Source: Vicia villosa
Lineage: Eukaryota; Streptophyta; Magnoliopsida; Fabales; Fabaceae
Direction: 5' to 3'
Length of the DNA: 64,000 nt
Assembly (NCBI RefSeq): GCF_029867415.1
Contig: NC_081186.1
Span: 16,872,930-16,936,929, forward strand
Each line of letters opens with the position of its first letter. Position 1 is the first letter of the stretch. The translations under genes and the position numbers were made by a program. This document shows positions 32,380 through 43,297 of this stretch, piece after piece. The notes under the pieces were generated by a model, which was not told the origin of the DNA, ran no database searches, and saw only the letters and a program-made list of their open reading frames with translations.

Positions 32380-33060
32380 TGCAGGTATTCCTACGCGTTC
32401 CCTGGCCTGCAGGGACTCTGTTTCCAAGACCATGTCCTTCCCACGAAGGGCATCTACATTTATGCACGTTGATTGGCTTTCCGATGGCCATGAGACCTAG
32501 TGACTGTCATGAAAGGTCACTCCGCGCCCGCATCTACGCACTCCCTAACCTGTGGGGAGTTTCCCTTTATATCCTTGTACTCTTACAACTATGTGTCCTT
32601 CCCACGAAGGACATCTTCGTTTACGCACGTCAATTGGCCTCTCGATGGCCATGCGATTCGGTGACTATCTTGAACGGTCACCCAGTGCTTACAGTTATGT
32701 ATCCCCTAGCCGGTAGGGATTCTACTTCAAAAAAAAATCACATCATTCCCCGAAGGACAACTTCATTAGCATGCGTTTGATTGGCCTCTCGATGGCTATG
32801 AGATCTAGTGACTGTCCTGAACGGTCACTCCATGCTAGTTTCCGCGCACCCTCTAACTTGTTGGTTTTGGATTCCCATCTATACATCTTTCATCCCTAGC
32901 CTGTAGGGATTTTACTTCATCCGATATCGTCCTTATATAGGTTGTGTTCCGCATAGAGAACCTTCCCACTAAGGACAACTTCATTGGAACACGTTGATTG
33001 GCCTCTCGATGGCCATGAGACTTGGTGAATGTCTTGAATGGTCACCAGCCGCTACCTTAT
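32380..33060 (+). repeat. E3 tandem repeat A, four diverged units
   Basis: Each unit carries CCTTCCCACGAAGGACA-like sequence, then GATTGGCCTCTCGATGGCC, then CTTGAACGGTCAC and a CCTAGCCTGTAGGGA-like block. Copies of the TCGATGGCC block lie near 32480, 32640, 32788 and 33008, spaced about 150-220 bp. Confidence 0.75.
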
Positions 33061-35984
33061 GCATACTCCTGAATCTAAGGGATTTCCCTTAGCGTGTCAT
33101 AACGTTTATCCTACAAAGATTCCACGAGGGTCTAATGTCGCCTCTAAGGCTATCCCTAGGATTATACGTCATACGTCTGCATTGCATACACGGAGTTACA
33201 ATACAAGGAGTCCCGCATACCTATGCGTTCGCATTTTCATGCAGTCATACATTTGCATTTACATTTGCATTTCTACCTTCGCCCGCATCCACACTCACAT
33301 GCTAGCCGGTTTCCCGAAACTCCCGAAGAAAAAATAAAAGGATCACAATCTATGGAGAAAGGAGAATAAAATATGAGCGTGGTCTTACATGGAGGAAAAA
33401 AGGGATGTCTTTCGCCATGCCGACTACATGTCCATGCCTTGTCGTGACAGGATTATAAATGTAACAAAGGTTATCGTCGAGCAAGGATTAGTTCAACAAA
33501 GAAGTTCCCCATAGATACACTCAAGATGTATCTAGTCATCGAGGGGTTCATCTAGAACATATCAAATTTACAAGGACGCTCTACGATAACCTGGGGGCAA
33601 GGGTCAGTCCAACTGGGGCAATACCCTGAACAAATATGCCTATGGGGAAAAGCGACATATGTTAACTCCCCATCAAGGGTCAAAAGGGGTCATAGATTTC
33701 CTTTATCAATTTACAAACGCGGAAGGTTGCCAATGGTGTGATACTATCCTTAGAAAAAGCAAAAGAGGTTCAGTCTAAGGAAACTCATGAAGTTCCGAAA
33801 CGACGAAAACCCACCGCTAACAATTTATTCCTGACAGGTTTGACGTGCCCAAGGAAAATTCGAGGTTGCCCTCACTTCTACAAGTCTAAAGAACTAAGGA
33901 ATGAAACAAGGTCAGTGGATCTACAAAGGAGATTATCCCTAGGATTAATAGGTGTTTACCATGCTCACAATTTCAACCCTTACGATCGCTAAGTGTTACT
34001 CAGGATAGAAGTTGTACCTTCGGATTTAGCAATTCTAATGGGACGACCATGCAGGTTTTGGAATCAATTCATTCGCTTCATTCGCTCACCACTATGACTT
34101 TCCACTCGCACGCTTCTATTCTATTTTCAATTTCAAATCTAAGAGTATTAACAAACTTGAGGGAGAATGACGAATAGAAATAACTAAGTCCAGCTAAACA
34201 TATGCTTTCAAGGTAAGACCGAGCCGAGGATGTACAGGCATTGTTTCAATTCCCAAACAGTGGAGATATAAGGATGTTAATCCCTCGTTACCCCCTCGAG
34301 CCAGGAGTTGGAGTTTGTTTCTAATTTAAAAAAAAACCTTGATTTTAACCAGGGGCAGGGTAGATTTCAATTAATTCAATGGTGTATTTTGGTTGTCAAG
34401 AGAATCAGTCAATCCAAGCAGGGATTCAAGCAAGGAGCAAAGCAAAGGTTCAAGCACATCTTCTTCCTCGTGTTCATCCAAGAATGAGGAAGTAATGAAG
34501 AAAATATTCACAACATCTTCTTCCTCAATACATCATTCAAGATCGAGGAAGTATCAAAGTCGAAGCTTGCAAATTAAAGTCAATATGGCAGTCACAACAT
34601 TCAATATCTAAGGTTCAATCTCAAAGGAGTATTCACAAAAAGGAGAAAAAGCGCCCGCTAAGTCAAAAGAAAAAAAACAAAAACAAAAACGACTTAGGCA
34701 AAAATTAGGGCATCCCGATGGATCAAACTCAAAGGAATTGGTTCATGCAAAAATAAGGGATAAAAACAAAGCAAAAGCAAAATACAAAGTACAATCTTGT
34801 GACTGCTAAATCATCGAAGCTTCTCATAAACACTTGGATCACTACAACATGTTCATTAATGCTTGAATCTCTACTAGGGCTTCTGCTCAACATCAAAACC
34901 AAAGCGGTTCTCTTGCAAACAAAGCACATCCATTGGATTAAGCGAACTTTTAGGATTCGGAGAACATCAAGGAGAAAGGGGTGGGATAAATAAATTTTTT
35001 GAGCCTTATATCCATTGTTTCTTAAAACATGAACCAGGCCAAGTTACAACATTTAAAAGTCCTAATTGAGGCAAGGTTAACTACGAAAGCATATTAAGCA
35101 GGATTCTGTTATACTAACTCCTAAAGTTTGTTAAAACTATTTCTAACCACTGCGCTTCTTCAAGCATTCATTTCTAATCATCCAGTCCTAATTCATAACG
35201 GACTTCAATTTCAAAACTTGCATAGCATCACATTGGAGTTACTTATCAAAGGGTACAACGTCACCTACGAGTATACACTTAGCATCGAGGAGATCTCGAA
35301 ATTGGTTTAATCAAAGGCGATCTTTCTAATAAAGACTCTGGAATGGGGGGAATCACATCTAGCGGGTTCTCCTTAGCAGGGGAAAAATTTCAAGCGTCTC
35401 AGGGGCATGCAATCAAACATCCTATTAACTAGGGGCATTCATCCTAAAGGTTCAATCGACTTGGGGCACACCTCGAAGCAATGACAAACAGGGGCATGTC
35501 AAACATGGGAAGAATTCAAATTCAAAAGGATAGAACACCATGGATAACCCTCCATATCCTGGAAATCAGGGACATACCCTTTAATCTAAACGTCAAAGCA
35601 TGACAAGGTTATTGCTCGGGGCACTTCCTTCATGGCTTGGAGATCATAGACATCTTTTTCCACTAAACATTGGGGCACTGGATATCAAATCCATAAAGTA
35701 AACAATTCAAAAGGTTAAAGGCGTGGAGTAATTCAAAGGGGCAAACTGGGGCAAGGCACACAACAAAAAAAAGGGTGTTCCCACACTTTACAGATCTTTC
35801 TCCTAACTACGATCTTCAAAAACAGGTATCGGGGAATCGCGCTAGCATCACACCCCATCTTATCAAACAAACCTGCAACTCCAGCGAACTATATACGCTT
35901 TGGTTATTAATAACCTACCATTGGAGCATCATACAAATACATACAAATCATGCATTACATACATGGGTTGATACATTACACCGT

Positions 35985-36545
35985 AACTTTTTTATGTAGT
36001 CTTCTTTAAGACAAATCCTACGATCCTTTCTAGGGACTTTTTTAGGTAGTCTTTTTCAAGACATTCTACGAACCTTTTCAGGTAGCCTTCTCTAAGACAG
36101 TCATCGTCATCTCCAAGAACCTTTTAGGGTGGTCTTCTTTAAGACAGTCCTTTTCTAAGAACTTTTCTAAGTAGTCTTCTCTAAGACAATCATCGTTATT
36201 TCTAAGAACCTTTTTAGGTAGTCTTCTTCAGGACATTCCTTTTCTAAGTACCTTTTTAGGTAGCCTTCTTTAAAACAATTTGTCATCCTTTTCAGGAACC
36301 TCTTCAGGTGGTCTTCTTTAAGACATTCTACGAACCCTTCTGGGTGATCTTTTCTAAGACATTCACTGTCCTCTCCAAGAACCTCTTTAGGTAGTCTTTG
36401 TAAAACATTTTCAACCTTTCCAGATAGTCTTCTTTAAGACAAATTTCTATCCATTCTAAGAACTTCCTCATGTAGTCTTCTTCAAGACAAATTTTCATAT
36501 CCATTCCAGAAACCTTTTCAGGTAGTCTTATAGAAGACATTACTT
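35985..36545 (+). repeat. E3 tandem repeat B, about 13 units of roughly 44 bp
   Basis: Unit core is GTAGTCTTCTTTAAGACA followed by TCTAAGAACCTTTTTAG; the TCTTCTTTAAGA part is itself palindromic. One more B unit sits at 37800-37870, on the far side of array D. Confidence 0.8.
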
Positions 36546-36639
36546 CGTTCCACTCATTACATCAATCAACATAAGCATGAGCATAAGCATTATCCCATAC
36601 ATAAAAAAAACTCTGGTGCTAAGCTATACTATCCACCTG

Positions 36640-36830
36640 CTTCCCGGTAACCTTACCGATGACAGTAACCCTACTGTTGGTGTATTTCCAATCACCTGAT
36701 TGATGCCTTCCGGTAACCTTACCGATGCCAGTAACCTTACCGATGCTAGTAACCTCACGGAGATATTCACCCGATCACCTGATTGATGTACCCCGGTAAC
36801 CTTACCGATGATAGCAACCTTGTTGTTCAA
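36640..36830 (+). repeat. E3 repeat C, GGTAACCTTACCGATG units
   Basis: At least five copies of GTAACCTTACCGATG or near variants (near 36648, 36714, 36730, 36746 and 36795), partly tandem at a 16-bp step and partly spaced by CACCTGATTGATG. GGTAACCTTACC is a near-perfect palindrome. Confidence 0.75.
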
Positions 36831-37156
36831 TCTATGTATACGCATGTGCATAAGCATTATCCACATTACCAAGCCGGCATAAGCATAGCCGTGGCGTAGG
36901 TGCAAATATGGTCTAAACAGGTTCAATAAGGAGATAAAATCTTAGGATTAACATCAGCATCAGCATACATATGCATTAGCATATGCATATCATCTAGTGC
37001 ATTCACTTACTACAAAAGCCCAGTTTCTAACCCTCGTGTTGTGATAGGTGTATTTTCCGACCCACGTGTCGTGAGTTTCCAACCCTCGTGTTGTGAAAGG
37101 TGTATTTTCTCCGACCCTCGAGTCGTGAGTCTCCAAACAGGTGAATCTTTTTTCAT

Positions 37157-37800
37157 GCAGGTAAGTTTGCTAGAACTATAGCAAATGATTACTCTTATGC
37201 AGGTACGCTTGTCAGAACCATGGCAGGTAATTCCTTTGGTGCAGGTGAAATTTGTCCGAACCAGGGCAAATGATCCAAATGGTGCGGGTGAATTTGCTAC
37301 AAGCACGGCAAATGATCCTAAATGGGGCAGGTGAGTTTGCTACAAGTACGACAAATGATCCTAAATGGGGCAGGTGAGTTTGCTACAAGCACGGCAAACG
37401 ATCCTAAATGGTGCGGGTGAGTTTGCTACAAGCACGGCAAATGATCCTAAATGGGGCAGGTGAGTTTGCTACAAGCACGGCAAATGATCCTAAATGGTGC
37501 CGGCGAGTTTGCTACAAGCACGACAAACGATCCTAAATGGTGCGGGTGAGTTTGCTACAAGCACGGCAAATGATCCTAAATGGTGCGGGTGAATTTGCTA
37601 CAAGCACGGCAAATGATCCTAAATGGGGTAGGTGAGTTTGCTACAAGCACGGCAAATGATCCTAAATGGGGCAGGTGAGTTGCTATAATCATAGCAAATT
37701 ATCCTAAATGGTGCAGGTGAAGTTGCTATGAGCATAGCAAATTATCCTAAATGGTGCATGTGAGTTTGCTATAGCTATGGCAAATGATCCTATTGGTGCA
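37157..37800 (+). repeat. E3 tandem repeat D, 43-bp minisatellite, about 12 good units
   Basis: Unit blocks are CAAATGATCCTAAATGG, GGCAGGTGAGTTTGC and TACAAGCACGG. Units from about 37266 to 37640 are nearly identical; earlier ones (37157-37265) and the last three (ATAGCAAATTATCC type) are diverged, the usual pattern of homogenised centres and decayed edges. Confidence 0.9.
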
Positions 37801-38399
37801 GTCCTTTTCAGGAACCTTTTCAGGCAGTCTTCTTTAAGACGTATTCCATCCTTTCTAGGAGCTTTTCCAAGCAAACAGGGTTTTACAAAGGATTTTACAA
37901 CAAAGATTTTCAAAAGGTTTCTCAATTGGGTTTATCACGTTAGTCCCTCGGCAGTGATATTCTCCAAAACATCATCAATAACAATCAAAGGTGTTATCTT
38001 TCTTTTCAGAGCTACTAACATACTTTAACTGACAATCATGCATCATTCAACTAACACACCTCATTCATACATTATGCATATACATACATGGCTCTCATTT
38101 ATTTTGAGAAGCTCATTGCATCAGGCATCGCATGCATCATAACATTGCATAAAACTCAGGTCGCCTTTTTAGGCCATACTACAATCAAAACAATGATCCC
38201 TTTCAAAAGCGTTTGCTCCACACTCTGAAAAATGGTATTCACCTCGGGTGGCATCTGTAAGCCCATCTCCTCCAGAACTTCTTCCCAACAAGTGAAAATT
38301 TCGGGGCATTCAATATTCAATCCCCTTTTACCTTTAGATCACGATAGGCAGACGTGCCTATCTGCCTCTTCAGGTTTAAGAAGATTGAATAGGGGCAGC

Positions 38400-40847
38400 T
38401 GTCATACCCCAAAATTTACCCGATATAATCTGTATCTTCTAATTTATTAAGGGTGTTAAAAATTAAGAGCCATAGGGTTTAATATATCTATTATTAAACT
38501 CGACCTCTTATAAAATTTCTTTATAAATTGGTTGAAATAAAAATAGAGGTTGGAATAGCAAGTATTTTGGGATCTGAACAGTGGGCCCAATTGTTACAAA
38601 ATTCTATGATTTTTTGGAGAAATCATTTGTGTTTTACTAACATTTGTTTTTATTTTTTAAAATTCAATTATTAACATTATGATTATTATCAGGTAGAATT
38701 AGGATTAATTAGGTTTTTATTTTTAATTAAGTTTTATTAATTATATTAAGATTGTTAGTACCAATTTAAAAAAAAAACATTATTATTATTATTAGAGTTA
38801 TATTTAGTTTTTTTATAATTATTGAGTTAGTTGGGCAATAAGCCCATTAGGTATAGAAATAACCTAAATTGACCAATATAAATGGGATGCTTTCTAACAC
38901 ACCAGGGAGAGGCAAAATTCGGCAAAAAAATAAAAGAAGAATGATACAGAAACCGTAAAAACCGTGTGGCCAAAGCAAAGTAGCAGAACAGAATATTGAC
39001 CAATTCAAGCCAAACAAACGCTCCCAATCGATTCACAGGAGTTTTCTGGAGCCATTACCACCATTGCTTTCAGCCGAAGCGCTCGGATTGGCCTCCTTCA
39101 CGCCATCGTTTTGCGTTTTTACCTTAATTCCATTGCCGTTGATTCACGATGCATAAATTGATCTTGATTATATAATCGTGTTTAGATTGATGTTTATAAT
39201 CTTTCTGCAAATTTAATTTGATTTTGGTGGTCATTTGAAAGATCCACCATTGTTAGGGCCCCCAAGCTCTAAATTGGGATTTTCTAAATTAAATGGAATT
39301 GGCCCAAACCGTGGCCACCGATGGATTCAGAGAGCAAATTGAAGTTGGTCTATGTATCTGGAATTTATTTACTCATCATGTTTGTTAGATACAGATTTGT
39401 AGGTTATGGCACCACACTGCAATGTTTCAGAAAGAAAATACGAAGAAGAAGGGGCTGCACGCTTCTTTGTTTTATTTTTTTAATTCCGTTTTATTCGTTT
39501 TTGTTTATATATTATGATATGGGATCATTATTTGACAACAAATGGAAAACGGCTCAGTGGTTGAAGCAAGCCGCCATACTCTCTTGCACGTACCGAGTTC
39601 GATACCGTCCTCCGACGTTTGTTTTTCTCAATTTATTTGCTCGCGGATTAGGTGTTGCACCCAGGCGCAAGACCACAATAAACCTTCAACGAGAGCCCTT
39701 GGATCTCAACGCAGCTTGATCCAGCGTCTCTGGATGTAGCAACACACCATGCACCTTCACAAGGGAGACACACGCAATAAAAACCAGGTTTTTCTATATA
39801 TTATCTTATTTTAGTTAATTATTTAGATTTAGTGGTGATTAACTATGTTTAATTTAATTAGTTCATTTTAATTAGGAAAATTAAATTAGGATTAGGTTTT
39901 AGGATTATAATATTTTTCCGATTATTTTGATTACTCGATTATTCGAGTTAATTAATTTAATTAACTTTAACTATTAAAATCACAAAAACCCTGGGTAAAT
40001 TTATCAATGCATTAGGGTTTGCCCAATCCCATTGCCCATTTGGCAAAAATATTAATTTAATTAATTCTTGATTAATTCTCTCCTCGACCCGCCTAAAGCT
40101 ATTAGTCGCATTAGACGAGAGATGAAAGATCTAATATTAATTCAATAAATTCTAATATAATTCTCTCCTCGACCCGACTAAAGCTATTAGTCGTATTAGA
40201 CGAGAGATAAAAAATACATAAATTTAAAACACACTTAATTTGCTGCCCTCGACGATCAATCTATCGATCTGAGTAACCAACAATGACTATTAATCTGTTA
40301 GCTATACTGATCAAATCTATTGATCACCGCATCTAACAGTGCCATATCAAATAAGGGTTGTACGCCCAAACACTTAAAACACATCAAACCACAAACCACA
40401 GATTTTCATCTCTTCAATACTGCGAAACTACGAAGGTAATTCAAAATACCTTTTCAAAACTGCGAAACGGTAATTCAAAATACCGTCAACACATTCATAT
40501 CAAATTCAAAGGCGTACAATCCTGTGCCCGAACTACGTTGACTCTGATTCTCCATAAGGAGATACGTAGGCACTTGGTAACAAGGCGAGTCTCCCCCCTA
40601 AAAATCTCAATTCAGTTTTAAATCTTAATTTTTCCCTTCCTCATTTCATTAGCTATAAACCTTATCTTTGCCATAAACCCTTATCTTTGCAATGTTAGCC
40701 TTTAGGAAAGGGTTGAGGGTGCCTAATACCTTCCCTCAACCTGATTATAATAACTTACCCTGAATCTCTAAACTGCGTAGGGTTTCCTATTCGCCCTTCA
40801 GAATAGGTGGCGACTCTAATCTTTAATTTTTAGGGCAGGTCGCTACA
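38400..40847 (+). repeat. E3 3' LTR (2448 bp)
   Basis: TGTCATACCCC to GTCGCTACA, directly before the GTTAG target copy. Slightly longer than the 5' LTR because of the extra 33 bp near 39766-39799. Confidence 0.95.
39551..39606 (+). other. tRNA-like A-box/B-box module in E3 3' LTR
   Basis: Same sequence as at 22707-22762: GGCTCAGTGG and AGTTCGATACC are both unchanged. Confidence 0.5.
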
Positions 40848-43297
40848 GTTAGATATAGAAGAGATCCAATCATACCTCTGTACAACTTCTGATCTACCTT
40901 CTTACTTACCTCATCCTTACCCAGTACACATGTTGGATGCATAGGAGTTTTGGCTTCTTTGCTTTCAGAAAGATTAAACTTCTTCAGAAGTTCTTTCACA
41001 TACTTCGTTTGATGAACATAGGTTCCATCGGAAGTTTGGTTGATTTGAATCCCAAGGAAGTACTTGAGTTCTCCCATCATGCTCATTTCAAATTCAGCCT
41101 GCATAGACTCAGCAAACTCCTTTCCAAGTGTAGCATTAGATGTTCCAAAGATAATATCATCAACATATATTTGACAAATTAAAATATCCTTTTTAAATGT
41201 TTTACAAAAGAGAGTAGTGTCCACTTTTCCTCTAGTGAAACCATTTTCCAGAAGGAAAGAACTCAAACGTTCATACCAAGCTCTGGGAGCTTGTTTCAAT
41301 CCGTATAATGATTTCTTTAATTTAAAAACATGATTTGGAGACATGGAGTCTTCAAAACCAGGAGGTTGGTGAACATAAACTTCTTCATCTATATAACCAT
41401 TTAAGAAGGCACTATTGACATCCATCTGATAAAGAGTGATGTTGTGTTGAGTGGCAAAAGAAATTAATAGACGAATAGATTCTAACTTGGCCACTGATGC
41501 AAAGGTTTCTGTATAATCAATCCCTTCTTGCTGACTATAACCCTGAGCAACCAGTCTGGCTTTGTTTCTTACCACTTCACCTTTCTCACTTAGCTTGTTT
41601 CTGAAAACCCACTTAGTACCGATGATGTTAAATCCTTTTGGTCTAGGAACCAAGTCCCATACATCATTCCTTGTAAACTGATTTAGTTCTTCTTGCATTG
41701 CAATTATCCAGTCTGGATCTTCTAGAGCTTGATCAACAGAAGTTGGCTCGATCAAAGAAACAAGACCTAATTGACATTCTGCATTGTTCTTAAGGAATGC
41801 CCTTGTTCTGATGGGATCATCTTTCTTTCCAAGGATCACATCTTCTGAATGAGCTGATGCAAGTCTAGGTGATCTTCTGACTGTTGGTTCTTCAGAAATC
41901 CTAAGATTCTCTAAAGATGCAGCAACTTGATCTTCTGATCCATTGCTTCTGAGACTGCCAGCTTCTGCAGCTTTGCTTCTTGGTTTTTCAAGACCAAGCT
42001 TATCATCAAACCTGATATTGATTGATTCTTCTACAATCAATGTTTCAGTATTGTATACTCTGTAGCCTTTAGAGCGTTCAGAATATCCAAGAAGGAAACA
42101 CTTTTGTGCTTTAGAATCAAACTTACCAAGATGATCTTTAGTATTCAGAATAAAACATACACATCCAAAAGGATGGAAATATGAAATGTTGGGCTTTCTG
42201 TTCTTCCACAATTCATAAGGAGTCTTATTTAGAATAGGTCTGATAGAGATTCTATTCTGAATATAGCATGCAGTGTTAATTGCTTCTGCCCAGAAATGCT
42301 TAGCCATATTGGTTTCATTGATCATGGTTCTGGCCATTTCTTGTAGAGTCCTATTCTTTCGCTCTACAACTCCATTTTCCTGTGGAGTTCTAGGACAAGA
42401 GAAATCATGGGCAATACCATTTTCTTTGAAGAACTCCTCAAAGAATCTGTTCTCAAATTCGCCACCATGATCACTTCTGACCTTTATGATTTTACACTCT
42501 TTCTCAGATTTAATCTGAGTGCAGAATTCAAAGAACACTGAATGAGACTCATCCTTGTGTTTCAAGAACTTTACCCATGTCCAGCGGCTATAATCATCAA
42601 CGATGACTAATCCATATTTCTTCCCTCTGACAGATGCTGTTTTGACTGGGCCAAACAGATCAATGTGCAAGAGTTCTAACGGCCTTGAGGTAGAAACAAC
42701 ATTCTTAGACTTGAATGCAGGTCTGGAGAACTTGCCCTTCTGACATGCTTCACAAAGAGCATCTGATTTGTATTTCAGATTTGGGAGTCCTCTGACCAGA
42801 TTTAGTTTGTTAATCTGAGAAATCTTTCTCAAACTAACATGTCCTAATCTTCTGTGCCAGACCCATTGCTCTTCAGAAACAGACATAAGACAAGTCACCT
42901 TCTGCTTCTCAAGATCAGAAAGATCAATCTTATAAATGTTGTTCTTCCTCTTGCCTGTAAATAGGATTGAGCCATCCTTCTGACTTACAGCCTTGCAAGA
43001 CTTTTGATTGAAGATTATATCATAACCATTGTCACTTAATTGACTTATGGACAATAAGTTATGCGTTAATCCTTCTACAAGAAGTACATTAGTTATGGAA
43101 GGAGAGTTACCAAGACTTATGGTTCCAGAGCCAATGATTTTGCCCTTCTGATCTCCTCCAAACTTGATTTCTCCACCTGGTTTAAGCACCAGGTCTTGGA
43201 ATGTAGACCTTCTTCCCATCATGTGTCGCGAGCACCCAGAGTCCAGGTACCATGACATTTTGCTTTCTGTCTTCTTTGCCGCCAAGGATATCTGCAA
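40848..43297 (-). CDS. E2 pol, N-terminal part (protease, integrase, RT)
   Basis: Open frame of about 815 codons. In order: protease motif LDSGCSRHM (near residue 19); integrase zinc finger WHRRLGH..H and CEACQKGK; integrase core residues in LLHIDLFGPVK, VRSDHGGEFEN and PQENGVVERKNRT; then RT from KWVFRNKLSEKGEVVRNKA through YQMDVNSAFLNG to the catalytic QIYVDDIIFG. Stops only where E3 interrupts (target GTTAG). It lies in the +1 frame relative to gag and overlaps the gag end (43182-43297), with an upstream in-frame stop; expression should require frameshifting. Confidence 0.95.

Larger units (their letters stand above)
31734..38399 (+). other. E3 interior: untranslated and repeat-rich, no pol
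   Basis: No open frame exceeds 135 codons and none resembles gag, protease, RT, RNase H or integrase. 31740-32320 resembles an Ogre-like leader. Four tandem-repeat zones follow (32380-33060, 35985-36545, 36640-36830, 37157-37800). The rest (33060-35980 and 37830-38390) is unrecognised. Full Ogre elements have a much longer interior, so most coding sequence has been lost or replaced. The purine-rich AGGGGCAGC abuts the 3' LTR. Confidence 0.75.
21555..40847 (+). mobile_element. Ogre-type Ty3-gypsy element E3, coding-poor, interrupted by E4
   Basis: Inserted in E2 pol with duplication GTTAG (21550-21554 and 40848-40852). LTRs start TGTCATACCCC and end GCTACA; the 5' LTR is split by E4, the 3' LTR is 38400-40847. 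The primer-binding site is tRNA-Arg type, as in Ogre. Without E4 the element is about 11.55 kb with an internal region of 6.7 kb that has no recognisable gag, protease, RT or integrase and many tandem repeats. LTRs differ at about 14 sites plus a 33-bp indel by eye. Probably a non-autonomous Ogre derivative. Confidence 0.88.

Noticed and set aside
32264..33337. Possible gag remnant of E3 (frames of 78-133 codons)
   Set aside because: Frames coincide with tandem repeat A and show no gag or zinc-knuckle motif.
33738..33992. 84-codon frame in E3 interior
   Set aside because: No similarity recognised; in a coding-poor element and not distinguishable from chance.
37157..37800. CRISPR-like regular repeats
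   Set aside because: Units are contiguous 43-bp tandem repeats without unique spacers, in a plant retrotransposon.
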